Positions 37,391 through 47,100 of a stretch of DNA of 64,000 bases are shown here, piece after piece. Source of the stretch: Marasmitruncus massiliensis (GTDB taxonomy: Bacteria > Bacillota > Clostridia > Oscillospirales > Ruminococcaceae); assembly GCF_900186535.1 (NCBI RefSeq), contig NZ_FYDE01000005.1, positions 286,895 through 350,894 of the forward strand. Direction: 5' to 3'. The stretch's first letter is position 1, and each line of letters opens with the position of its first letter. The translations under genes were made by a program, and so were the position numbers. The notes below the pieces were generated by a model. It was not told the origin of the DNA, searched no databases, and was given only the letters and a program-made list of their open reading frames with translations.

Positions 37391-37435
37391 AACTACCAGA
37401 CTTCCGAAAAAGGGGGTCTGGTAGTTGTTTTTTTT
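37391..37435 (+). terminator. Leader hairpin/attenuator of cassette 1
   Basis: AACTACCAGAC (37391-37401) pairs perfectly with GTCTGGTAGTT (37416-37426), then g and eight T (37428-37435). It is downstream of the cassette promoter and 31 bp before the first ATG, with no upstream plus-strand gene to terminate, so it reads as an attenuator or a 5' stability hairpin. Confidence 0.72.
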
Positions 37436-37465
37436 AGATTTTCTATAAGGAAAGGAGGACTTCAA

Positions 37466-37927
37466 ATGAATCTTGCACTGTGCGGTATCAAAGAGGAAAC
37501 TGCCCATGAACTGGAACAGCATGACGAATACTGTATCTTGCGTTTTTATGATGAGCCGGAGCGGCGCGGGGATGTGAAGCTGGCTTATTTTCTGCGGGAT
37601 GGTCCACCCGTTGACCTCGCCGTGGTAGGTTATCCCGGAGCCGAAGGGCTTGCTGCCTGCGATTATCTGCGGACGCAGAGCCGTGCGTTGCCTATCTTGT
37701 GGCTGTGCGACAGGAGAGAATTCGAGCCGGAAGCAAAACGGCTTGGTGTAGCCTTTTACAGCACCGGTCCACCCGGTATTGAGCGCCTTGTAGCAGGAAT
37801 GCTTCGTGCCCGCCCTCCGACCGAGGTCGGATCGACTGCCCTATTAAGGCAAATCAGAACAAAAATAACAATTCAATGCTACTTCAAAAACAAGGGCATT
37901 GAGCAATGGAGGGAATTATGGAAATAA
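37466..37927 (+). CDS. Pseudo-receiver protein, type II (cassette 1)
   Basis: A 153-aa cytoplasmic protein without a signal peptide. Residues 1-115 follow the CheY-like alternation of strands and helices (VDLAVVGYPGAEGLAACDYLRTQ, then ALPILWLCDR), but the phospho-acceptor position is G/V instead of Asp and the conserved Lys is missing, so it should not be phosphorylated. There is no output domain. ATG 37466 has GGAGG 5 nt upstream; the leader hairpin rules out the earlier in-frame ATG. Its end overlaps the giant gene by 10 bp. The role is unknown; homologues sit in cassettes 2 and 3. Confidence 0.7.
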   Translation: MNLALCGIKEETAHELEQHDEYCILRFYDEPERRGDVKLAYFLRDGPPVDLAVVGYPGAEGLAACDYLRTQSRALPILWLCDRREFEPEAKRLGVAFYSTGPPGIERLVAGMLRARPPTEVGSTALLRQIRTKITIQCYFKNKGIEQWRELWK

Positions 37928-40900
37928 AACAAATGGCAGAGCGCCTGAACAGCGTCCCTGTCAGAAAAAAAGCAAAGAGATTATTGGCGGTAACGCTGGC
38001 GGTCCTGATAGTAAACCCGGTTACAGGCTACGGTGTTTCCGCCCATGCACAGGAGGCGGAAACCATCACAGCCTTTGCGGAGCTGTCAGGAGAGGTCGCC
38101 AGCCAGCAGCTTGCGGTAGGTGCGGAGGAATCCGACATTCATCTGCCGGATACACTGGAGGTAACAATCGGTGTTTCTTCCGCCGATACGGCGGATGACA
38201 ATGCGGAAGAATCCCAACCCGACGAAAGCGTTGTGGAGGAACCGCAGACGGATGAACCCTCTGACGGGGATTCCACTGTTTCGGGAAATGACACGGCAGA
38301 ACAGCAGGATGAAGCAAATGATGCAGAGGACGCCACGGCTACGGACAGTAACGCCACGCCAGTCGTGGACAGCGGCGCGGCGCCCACTGTAGAAACTACG
38401 ACCAATTCCGTAATTCATACGGACACGGAAGATACGGAATCAGGTTCAGCGGAAACGACACAAGCCGTCACGCTGAAGAATATCGAATGGAAGATTGATG
38501 CGGACACCAGCAGCTCCGACACCTTTGATTCCAGTGAAAACGGCGATTATTATACCTATGTGCCGGTTCTGCCGGCAGGCTATGTCCTCGCGGACGGCGC
38601 TAGTCTGCCGGAGATCAGCGTACTGATTGGCAGCGCTAGGATGCGAACAGCACTTGGGGCCACGGAAATTCCCATTGGCGATACCGTTACCATTGACGGT
38701 ATCGACTATACCTATCAGGGTGACATCAGCGAGGCAGGACTTAACCTGAGCACCGCCCCCACAGAAGCCACCTATTACAAGGCCGGGGACGGCTATGCGC
38801 TGTTCACGCCTGCAAACGGCAGCACGCCCGCAACACTGGTTCTGCATGGTGCGACAATCAGCAGCGCTGCCACCAATACGCTGTACTTGGGCGCAGACAC
38901 TGTCATCAAGCTGGAGGGTGACAGCACCTTAACCAATAGCACCGTTGGAAGTGGAATAGGCATTTTTGCAGGTGCAGCCGATACGGCTATGTCCATCACC
39001 ATTGAGGGTAGTAGCCAAGCTTCCTTAACGGTGAATGCACACCAATGCACAAATGTTGGCGCTTTGACCCTCTCCGGCGGCAGCGTTACCATGAATGGTA
39101 CAGCCTACGGCATGCTTACCACGGGAGATGTCATGTTAAAAGACGGTGCCAAGGTGTCCCTTTCCGGGGGCGAATTTGGAGGAGCGCTGCAAGTCGGTAT
39201 GCCGCCAATGGGTAGCGGTATGTCCGGTCCTTCTCCCTCCGTTACAATGCAAGGGGACAGTACCCTCACCACGAACGGAGACACAATGATTGTCGGTGGT
39301 TTAAAGGTAGAGAGCGGAAGCACCATTACAATACCGGCAGGCAAACGCTTTAGCGTCTTGGGACTAAATGGCAGTGCCATCACAAACAGTGGCACGATTG
39401 ACAATAACGGCACCGTTTTCTTGCCCTTCACGCTTACCGTAGAACAGCTGACCGCACTGGGCATCGGCGGTGAGGTGATACTGATTGACCCGAATACTCC
39501 TGGAAATGAATACATCTATGTAGGTGAAAAGCGCTATCTGCGTGTGGAACTTAAGAGCAGTGGAGGATTTCCGCCAGCCCCAGTAAAATTAGACCTCTCC
39601 GCAGCTCTGCCTGCCGAGGCTACCTATTATGAGGGAAATCCCGACACCCCACGCACAAGCTATATTCTCTTTACACCGTCAACAGAGGGTAAACCCCCTG
39701 TTCTGACACTTCACGATATGGATAATATCGGTTATCTCATGGGCGGCATTGCATTGCCCGATGCTGCCATTACCATTCATTTAGAGGGAGTAAATATAAT
39801 AGACTCTATAACTGGTGAAGGCAACATTGCCATTACAGGTGACGGCAAATTGGAGAGCGTAATTAGCCGTATAGGTCATAATGCCACCTTAGCAATCGCT
39901 CAGACAGCCACGGCAAATGTGTTGCACAAATTGGGTGCAACGAGTGAAGCTGTTAAATACACGATTTATGGCAGCTATTCACATACCATTGGAGTAGGCA
40001 AAAATGGAAAGCTGATTCTGGCTGACGGGGCGGTTTTGACACTGGAAGCTGCCTTTAGGCAAACGCTATCTTTCGATGAAGGTACCACGCTTGACAATCA
40101 TTTGGAAATCGGCAAAGGTGCTAGGATTGTGAACAATTCTGCTGTTATTCTTCCAAAAGGCACCACGCCAGAACAAATAAAGGCACTTCCTCTTTCGGGA
40201 ACTGGCTTGGTAACAGTGCCAACCGCATATGGCGATGAGGGAGAGCCTACGGCAGCCGATATCTACCGTAACGACGGAACAAGAATCAATCCAATTAATG
40301 GACTGGATGTAACCATAGGTGACCACACCAGCAAAACGGTGGGAAAGGACGGTTATGCGTGGGATGCTTCCACTAACACCTTGACATTGGGCAATGCCGC
40401 ATTGGGCGGTGAAATTAAACTCCCTGCAACGGTAACTATTAATACTATCGAACCTTCTACCATTGTGGGTGGTTTGGATGCACCATTCGGTGAAGTACTC
40501 AACCTGACGCTTAGCGGAATAGCCCCACTGAATATCATGGGCGGAATAAGTGGTAGCGCAGACGGTGACACCTTAACAGTGCAGGGCGGCGCAAAGGTTA
40601 CCGCAGGGCGCATTTCCATAGGTGGTTCAGGTGGATCCAACGGCACGCTTAGTATCGAAGGTGCAGGCACAAGTCTGACTGTTTCGGAGCAATACTCCTC
40701 AGCGGTATATTGCCAAACGGTTAATGTGACGGACGGTGCTACACTTACCGCAAGCAGTGAGCATGGTGTAGGCGTTATGGCAATGAGCGGTAATGTTACC
40801 GTGACAGGTGGCTCTACGTTAACCACCAACTGCAGCTACGGTGTTTATATCATAGATGGTAAGCTGACAGTAGATACAAACAGCAAGCTGATTACCAACG

Positions 40901-43059
40901 CCACAATTGCGCCCTTCTGCATTGTGGACAGAACCTCGGATAAACCGCAGAACGATGTGCTTACACTGGCGGGAGTTCCCTCCGATACGGAAATTGCTTC
41001 TGTAACAGGCAGTTCGGCAAAATACTGGAGCCTTGTAACCATGGGCAACGACCTGACGGTATCCAATGAAAACAGCGAGCCGGTCACCTTGACAGGTGCG
41101 GTACAGGGTCAGAAGCTGGACTTTTCCAAGCCCTCACCCATCAACCATTCTGTCACTGTGCAACATGATGGAAATGGCACGGCAAGCGCAACCCCTGCCT
41201 ATGCAAAGCAGGGAGCGGAAATCACGCTGACCGCCACTCCGAAGGAAGGCTACAAGTTCAAGGAATGGCAGGTAATCAGCGGCGGTGTGACGATTACGAA
41301 CAACAAATTCACCATGCCGGATGGAGAAGTGACGGTGAAGGCAATTTTTGAATCCACCTCCGGCAACAATGACAATGGCGGCGGTAACAATAATAATGGC
41401 GGCAACAACGATAATGGTGGTGGCAACAACAACGGCAGCGGCGGCTCGTCCTCTGGCGACAGTTCTTCCGCTGTGACAATATCAGAAAAGAAGCCCGATC
41501 AGCCTGTTATCGGCAGCGTCAATGCCAGCGGCAAGGTTTCAGATAATCATGCGGTTATCATCATTACCGACAGCATGGTGAAAACAGCTATTGAAAAGGC
41601 ACAGTCTGACGCAAAAGCGCAAGGAAAAACGGTGAACGGCATCGGTGCGGAGATTTCCCTTTCTGCTCTCGGTGCAAAAAGCTTCACAATCATAACAGAA
41701 CGCGCCGCGTTGGATAGATTAGTCAGCACAAATGTAAAACTGTTTCAGATTGTCGGTCTGCCGGTTAATATCTGCTTTGATCAGGCTTCCCTGAAACAAC
41801 AGCAGACACAAGGCAGCGGTGATATTACAATGACGCTAAAACCTGTCACGGTCAAAAATATCCGCAACGCTTATGACATTGCGCTAAGCACAGTAAAAGA
41901 CGGGAAAACCGTGAACATTACTTCTATGGGTAAGGGAACCGCGACCGTATCTATCCCCTACACACCGGGCAAGGGCGAAGCAATCGGCGGTCTGTACGCG
42001 GTTTCTGTGGACGCAAAGGGCAACGCCACCCGTATCGCAGGCTCCGCCTATGATACGAACAGCAAGAGCATGATTTTTGCTGCCAATCACTTCTCGGTGT
42101 ATGGCATCAGCTATACGGCACCAAGTGCAAAGTTCACGGATATTTCAAACCATTGGGCAAAGGAAGCCATTGACTATGTGGTTGGCAGAGGGCTTCTCTC
42201 CGGCACATCGGAAACCACCTTTGCGCCGAACAGCGCCATGACCCGCGGAATGCTGGTAACAGCCCTCGGCAGACTGGCCGGTGTGGATACCAAGGCGTAC
42301 GCTACAGGCAGCTTCACGGATGTAAAGGCAGACAGCGCCTTCCGTCCCTACATTGAATGGGCGTACAAAAAAGGCATTGTGCAGGGTACCGGTAACGGCA
42401 AGTTTGAACCTGACCGTGCTGTCACCCGTGAGGAAATCGCGGTAATCTTTGCGAATTATGCAAAAGCCACCGGCTACACACTACCTGTGACGCGCACCGC
42501 CACAACTTATGCGGATGCCTCCGGCATCGGTAGCGCCTACAAAACAGCGGTTACAGCTATGCAGCAGGCAGGCATCATGATGGGCGGCACCAACAACAGG
42601 TTCAATCCGAAAGCCAGCGCCACCCGCGCGGAGGTTTCCTCCATGCTGAGCCGCTATATTAAGCTGACCATTGATCCTGATACGGCACAGGGCTGGGCGA
42701 AAAACGATGCCGGACAGTATCTGTACTACAAGGACGGCAAGGCTCTCGCCGGCACACAGACCATCGACGGCGTGAAGTATTTCTTCAACACCGACGGTTC
42801 ACTGAAAACCGGCTGGGTAAAGGACGGCGGCAACTGGCGCTTTTACTCTGGCAAAACCATGCTGGTAGGCTGGTGGGATCTTGGTGCGAATGGCAGCAAT
42901 AAGACCTATTACTTCACCAAGGACGGTCTGATGGTATCCGGCAAGTGGCTTGAGATCGATGGTAAATGGTATTATTTTTACACCGACGGCTCCCTTGCCA
43001 GAAGCACCAAAATCGACGAGTACGAGGTGGATGAGAACGGAGTGAGAAAAATAAAGTAA
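37918..43059 (+). CDS. Giant SLH surface protein 3 (beta-helix type; cassette 1)
   Basis: A 1713-aa exported protein. ATG 37918 is preferred (GGAGGG 4 nt upstream) over ATG 37906. A long signal peptide (about 1-45, basic VRKKAKRLLAV then hydrophobic core) is followed by a Thr/Ser/Asp/Glu-rich stretch, an Ig-like segment (about 185-240), beta-helix-type repeats (about 265-1070), a divergent InlB-B-type repeat (1075-1145), an Asn/Gly linker, the conserved pre-SLH domain (about 1190-1400), three SLH domains (1405-1585) and choline-binding-type repeats (1590-1710). The nucleotide sequence of the last 445 bp is identical to giant gene 4. No riboswitch follows. Confidence 0.87.
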   Translation: MEIKQMAERLNSVPVRKKAKRLLAVTLAVLIVNPVTGYGVSAHAQEAETITAFAELSGEVASQQLAVGAEESDIHLPDTLEVTIGVSSADTADDNAEESQPDESVVEEPQTDEPSDGDSTVSGNDTAEQQDEANDAEDATATDSNATPVVDSGAAPTVETTTNSVIHTDTEDTESGSAETTQAVTLKNIEWKIDADTSSSDTFDSSENGDYYTYVPVLPAGYVLADGASLPEISVLIGSARMRTALGATEIPIGDTVTIDGIDYTYQGDISEAGLNLSTAPTEATYYKAGDGYALFTPANGSTPATLVLHGATISSAATNTLYLGADTVIKLEGDSTLTNSTVGSGIGIFAGAADTAMSITIEGSSQASLTVNAHQCTNVGALTLSGGSVTMNGTAYGMLTTGDVMLKDGAKVSLSGGEFGGALQVGMPPMGSGMSGPSPSVTMQGDSTLTTNGDTMIVGGLKVESGSTITIPAGKRFSVLGLNGSAITNSGTIDNNGTVFLPFTLTVEQLTALGIGGEVILIDPNTPGNEYIYVGEKRYLRVELKSSGGFPPAPVKLDLSAALPAEATYYEGNPDTPRTSYILFTPSTEGKPPVLTLHDMDNIGYLMGGIALPDAAITIHLEGVNIIDSITGEGNIAITGDGKLESVISRIGHNATLAIAQTATANVLHKLGATSEAVKYTIYGSYSHTIGVGKNGKLILADGAVLTLEAAFRQTLSFDEGTTLDNHLEIGKGARIVNNSAVILPKGTTPEQIKALPLSGTGLVTVPTAYGDEGEPTAADIYRNDGTRINPINGLDVTIGDHTSKTVGKDGYAWDASTNTLTLGNAALGGEIKLPATVTINTIEPSTIVGGLDAPFGEVLNLTLSGIAPLNIMGGISGSADGDTLTVQGGAKVTAGRISIGGSGGSNGTLSIEGAGTSLTVSEQYSSAVYCQTVNVTDGATLTASSEHGVGVMAMSGNVTVTGGSTLTTNCSYGVYIIDGKLTVDTNSKLITNATIAPFCIVDRTSDKPQNDVLTLAGVPSDTEIASVTGSSAKYWSLVTMGNDLTVSNENSEPVTLTGAVQGQKLDFSKPSPINHSVTVQHDGNGTASATPAYAKQGAEITLTATPKEGYKFKEWQVISGGVTITNNKFTMPDGEVTVKAIFESTSGNNDNGGGNNNNGGNNDNGGGNNNGSGGSSSGDSSSAVTISEKKPDQPVIGSVNASGKVSDNHAVIIITDSMVKTAIEKAQSDAKAQGKTVNGIGAEISLSALGAKSFTIITERAALDRLVSTNVKLFQIVGLPVNICFDQASLKQQQTQGSGDITMTLKPVTVKNIRNAYDIALSTVKDGKTVNITSMGKGTATVSIPYTPGKGEAIGGLYAVSVDAKGNATRIAGSAYDTNSKSMIFAANHFSVYGISYTAPSAKFTDISNHWAKEAIDYVVGRGLLSGTSETTFAPNSAMTRGMLVTALGRLAGVDTKAYATGSFTDVKADSAFRPYIEWAYKKGIVQGTGNGKFEPDRAVTREEIAVIFANYAKATGYTLPVTRTATTYADASGIGSAYKTAVTAMQQAGIMMGGTNNRFNPKASATRAEVSSMLSRYIKLTIDPDTAQGWAKNDAGQYLYYKDGKALAGTQTIDGVKYFFNTDGSLKTGWVKDGGNWRFYSGKTMLVGWWDLGANGSNKTYYFTKDGLMVSGKWLEIDGKWYYFYTDGSLARSTKIDEYEVDENGVRKIK

Positions 43060-43083
43060 AACAGCCTATTTCACGGATAATCA
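42615..43083 (+). repeat. 3'-end repeat shared with 49908-50376
   Basis: The end of giant gene 3, its stop and 24 bp beyond are identical, as far as read by eye, to 49908-50376. The flanks on both sides differ, as after gene conversion or module exchange. Confidence 0.85.
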
Positions 43084-43089
43084 ATAACC

Positions 43090-43134
43090 TTGCAGGAGTC
43101 TACCCTCTTTATGGGGCAGGCTCCTGCAACTGTT
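43090..43134 (+). terminator. Terminator after giant gene 3
   Basis: TTGCAGGAG (43090-43098) pairs with CTCCTGCAA (43121-43129), then CTGTTT. The T-run is weak. The equivalent place after giant gene 4 lacks this hairpin. Confidence 0.55.
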
Positions 43135-43161
43135 TATTGCCATGAAATCAGGTGAAGTTTT

Positions 43162-43190
43162 GACCGCTTGTGCAGATTTTCGACCGCTTG
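43162..43190 (+). promoter_or_regulatory. Direct-repeat operator B2 and cassette 2 promoter region
   Basis: GACCGCTTG at 43162-43170 and 43182-43190 (20-bp period). The promoter follows: TTGAAA 43202-43207, 17-bp spacer, TACCCT 43225-43230. Spacing is identical to B1 and B3. Confidence 0.7.
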
Positions 43191-43236
43191 ATCATAACCC
43201 ATTGAAAACCTCTTGACAAAATGCTACCCTAATAAA

Positions 43237-43275
43237 AACTACCAGACTTCTGAAAAAGGAGATCTGGTAGTTTTT
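43237..43275 (+). terminator. Leader hairpin/attenuator of cassette 2
   Basis: AACTACCAGA (43237-43246) pairs with TCTGGTAGTT (43263-43272), then T. Same place and stem as in cassettes 1 and 3, although the loop differs. Confidence 0.7.
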
Positions 43276-43304
43276 CGTTTTTGATAAGGAAAGGAGGAGG
43301 TCGT

Positions 43305-43679
43305 ATGAATGTTGCGTTGTGCGCAGATTTTTTGGAAGAAGATGTTTGGGGAAGCCGTCTGTGTGCGGCCGCTTTTCCGCAAAAGCTTGACATTACGGAA
43401 TGCAACAGCGCTCAGGCGCTTTTACGGATACTGGAGCTAAAGCCGTTCTCTTTTTTGACGGTAGCCTTAAATGGCGTGGCCGGATTGGAAGCGGTTCGGC
43501 AGCTCCGGTCGAAAGCGCCGGACATCCCTATTTTGTGGATTTCCGACGAGGACTACAGTCTGTTTGGGTATCAGTACCGTGTGACCAGTTTTCTGTGCAG
43601 ACCTGTACCGGACACAGAGCTTCGGGACGCGGTTTCAAGCTGTATGCGACTTGTGGAGAAAGGAGCGGGAAACTTATGA
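43305..43679 (+). CDS. Pseudo-receiver protein, type I (cassette 2)
   Basis: A 124-aa stand-alone CheY-like domain (FLTVALNGVAGLEAVRQLRSKAPDIPILWISDED...FLCRPVPDTELRDAV). The position of the phospho-acceptor Asp is Ala/Leu, the acidic N-terminal pair is reduced to one Asp, and the conserved Lys is Arg (CRPV for KPV), so phosphorylation is unlikely. There is no output domain. ATG 43305 has GGAGGAGG upstream. Its TGA overlaps the next ATG (ATGA). Function unknown; possibly a docking or anti-activator protein for the LytTR regulator. Confidence 0.72.
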   Translation: MNVALCADFLEEDVWGSRLCAAAFPQKLDITECNSAQALLRILELKPFSFLTVALNGVAGLEAVRQLRSKAPDIPILWISDEDYSLFGYQYRVTSFLCRPVPDTELRDAVSSCMRLVEKGAGNL

Positions 43680-44098
43680 AACGCACGATTGCGCTTTGTG
43701 GCACAGATGAAAGTACCGCCCATGAGCTGGCGTGTTGCGGCAGATACCTTGTTTTGAACTTTATTGAAGAACCGGAACGGCGCGGGGATGTGAAACTGGC
43801 CTATTTCCTACGGGACGGCCCACTGGTGTCGCTGGCCGTCGTGGGCTATCCAGGCGCCGAGGGGCTTTCCGCTTGTGATTATTTGCGGTCGCAGAGCGGT
43901 ACGCTGCCCATCCTGTGGTTATGCGACAGAATGGAATTTGAACCGGAAGCAAAGCGGCTGGATGTCTGCTTTTGTGGCACCGGGCCGCCCGGAGCAGAGC
44001 GGCTTGCCGTATATTTCATTTTCACCGGTATCAATGGATTGGCCGTTACCAGTGCGGATAGACAAAATAGGAAAACAATAAGAAGAACCATGCCTTGA
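43676..44098 (+). CDS. Pseudo-receiver protein, type II (cassette 2)
   Basis: A 140-aa protein homologous to the cassette 1 protein (shared EPERRGDVKLAYFLRDGP, VVGYPGAEGL, LPILWLCDR). It is receiver-like without the catalytic Asp. It overlaps the type I gene by 4 bp and ends 26 bp before giant gene 4. This is the full-length reference for the truncated copy in cassette 3. The residues after about 112 differ from cassette 1. Confidence 0.68.
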   Translation: MKRTIALCGTDESTAHELACCGRYLVLNFIEEPERRGDVKLAYFLRDGPLVSLAVVGYPGAEGLSACDYLRSQSGTLPILWLCDRMEFEPEAKRLDVCFCGTGPPGAERLAVYFIFTGINGLAVTSADRQNRKTIRRTMP

Positions 44099-44124
44099 AA
44101 AGGCACGGAGCAATGGAGGTTATT

Positions 44125-47100
44125 ATGGAAATAAAACGAATGGCGGAGCAGATAAACAGCGTTTCCGTCCGAAAAAAAGCAAAGCGGCTATTGGCGGCGG
44201 CGCTTGCTCTGCTGATGGTGAACCCGATTACAGGATATGGTGTTTCTGCTCATGAACAGGAAACAGAAATAATCACCGCTTTCGCGCAGCTGTCCGATGG
44301 AATTGCCACACAGCAGCTGCCGGTAGGCGCGGAGGAATCGGACATTCATCTGCCCGATACGCTGAATGTGACAGTCAGTATTTCTTCTTCCGATACGGCA
44401 AAAAGCACTGAGGAGGAATCCCAACCTGATGAAAACATTGTGGAAGAACCGCAGACGGATGAAACCTCTGACGGGGATTCTACCGTTTCGGGAAACGATG
44501 CGGAAGAACCGCAGGAAGATGAGAACAGCACAGTGGACAGCACCGCTACCGACAGCGAGGCAACGGTGGTTTTGGACAGCGGCGAGGTGCCTTTAGTAGC
44601 AACCGCCACCGGCTCTGCAATCAGCGCGGATTTAGAGGCTACGGAAACCGAGCAGACGGAAACCGAGGAAATCACCTCAGAAGAGCGGACGCTGACGGGC
44701 ATCACATGGCAAATCAATGCGGAGCGCAGCGGTTCGGACACCTTTGATTCCGAAAGCGCAGGTGCGGTATTCTTCTATGAGCCGGTTCTGCGGTCGGGCT
44801 ATGCCCTGGCGGATGGCGTGAGTCTGCCGCAGATTGAGGTTCGGATTGAGGATGGCGGCAGGTGGACATTTAGCCAAAGCCAGACCATAGACGGCATAGA
44901 AATCACTGTTAAGGCGGAAAAAGACGTGTTTCCGGAGGGAGCTGTTCTTCATGCCGAGAAGGTGACCAGCACAGAGGACAAAGAGAAAATCCAAAGTGCG
45001 GTCAGCAAAGAAGTACAATCCACGGATACCGCTAAAACCGTAATGGAGCTGGTTTCCTTTGACATCACCATCACCGATGCGGAGGGCAACGAGCTTCAGC
45101 CAGACACCAGTAAAGGCGAGGTAAAGGTTTCCTTTGCACAGCTGCCTATGGTTACGGAGGACACCTCACCCACGCAGGAGCTGAAGGTTTTTCACATGGA
45201 TGACACCTTAAGTGACGCACAGGGCTTGGACACCACTGTGGATCAGGAGGACGGAACGCTGGAAGCGCCTGCCGAGCATTTTTCGCTGTATACGGTGGCG
45301 TTGCTGACAGCTACAGCTGAGGACGGCGAAGCCAGCGTGACCAACGCAGAGGGCGCAATTACCTACCATGCCACCGTTGAGGAAGCCGTCGTAGCGGCAC
45401 TGGGCATGGAGGGTGCCACCGTTACTCTGTTGAAGGATCCGGCTGTATATGTATCTATTGTAGATATGAAGGGAGAATTTACACTTGACCTAAACGGAAA
45501 AACTTGGAGTGGTCTTGGTTTGGATGTAGGTATTGCCTCTGGCTCGCTAAAGGTACATGTCAAAGACAGCGTGGGTAGTGGCAAAATGGGAACCCTTGCA
45601 TGTGGAATGCGTTCAAGCGCAACTCTTGCAGGTGGCTCATATGATAAGCTTGATTTTTCTAAATTCACCCACACTACGGTAACCCTTGATAGTATACTTG
45701 AGGACGGATATGTTTATAAGAATACTGATGGTACGATTCATCATGTAACCGAAGATGAACACTCGGACAAAATAATCAAAAATGTCAGTGTAAAGCGACA
45801 GGTATCTGCGACACTCTATGATGGAACGGTGGTGTATTGTCGTAGTATAGATGAAGCATTAACAAAACCGAATCTTGTAACAATTAAGCTGCTGGATGAT
45901 ATCGTCCGTGACGATTACGTGGCTGCTACCACTGAAGCCCGTACAATAGATTTGAATGGAAAAAGCTGGACTTGTAGAACAGCAGGAACAGCGCTTATAC
46001 TCAGAGATTGCAGAAATATTACTATTACGGACAGTAGCGCCGAGGCTATCGGTAGAATCTCCAGCACTGGGGGTGAAGCTGTAATCAGTATTACAGGGTC
46101 TAACACAGAAAACATCGTAATTGAAAAAGGAAGATATTCCAATACAGGTGGCATGGCGATAAAGCTGGATGCTGATAACAGCAGAATGCAGTTAAGGATT
46201 AATGGCGGCACATTTATCAATGAAACTGGTGGTTCTGTTGCAATCCTTAATGGTGGGACTTGCCATATCTTCGGCGGTACATTTAGCGGAGAGCTATCCG
46301 CTAACACAAGTGTACGCCTAAGTGGCGGTAGCTTTTCAAAGATTCGCCTGTCAAGCAACTATGGTAGCCCTTTAAATCATATTCTTGGAAGCGAGCGCTG
46401 CTACAAGGCGAACGATGGTCAAAAGCTTACAGGGGAAGGGACAACATATCTTGAAAATGTAGAAGTCATACAAGCACCCATTACGATTACGGGGCAAAAC
46501 AATCCCAATACGCAAGAACAAATAGCAACAGTTCCCCTTTCGGTCAATGTAAAAAAAGCCGCAACAGCCGTGGGAGAAATTACCTATCAATGGTATCAAA
46601 GACACAATGGCTCTGAATATACTAAGATAGCAGGGGCGACTACGGCACAATATTTTTTGCAAGGAAGCTTTCTTCCGGGGAGCTATAATTTCCATTGTGT
46701 TGTTGCCTGCGACGGGCTTGAGTTAACCGCACGAGAGAGTAGTAACTTGGTTATTGAGAAAATAACCCCTACCATTTCGCTAAAGCTGTTTGAAAAAGAC
46801 GGAACCGAGATACCCAATGGTGGAAAATGCACAACCGATGCGTATTTTAAGGTATGGCTTAAATACCCGGATGGAACGCCTGCAGAAGTTAACGGCATTA
46901 GATTGAGCCGACTTGGACAGGAATCCAATGACAGCAAACCAGCAACTTGGGATGGAACTGAAGGCTGCTACATTACCGGTGCTCTTGGTGATTTATATGC
47001 AGGTGAGGTGACGCTAAGGGCTGGCTTTAGAGATTTTTCTCATGAAACCTTTAATGCGGTATGGAGCGAGGAGTTTACCTTTACTGCAACAAAAGTTAAA

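Larger units (their letters stand above)
43141..44835 (+). repeat. Large near-identical duplication with 50385-52007
   Basis: Operator, promoter, hairpin, both small genes and the first 235 codons or so of giant gene 4 are nearly identical to the cassette 3 equivalents. Differences are scattered substitutions, a 103-bp deletion in copy 3, and a small coding insertion in its acidic stretch. Confidence 0.88.

Noticed and set aside
37367-37465. Earlier in-frame start for the first cassette 1 gene (and at 50457 for cassette 3)
   Set aside because: The extension runs through the promoter and leader hairpin; the ATG or GTG behind GGAGG is the better start.
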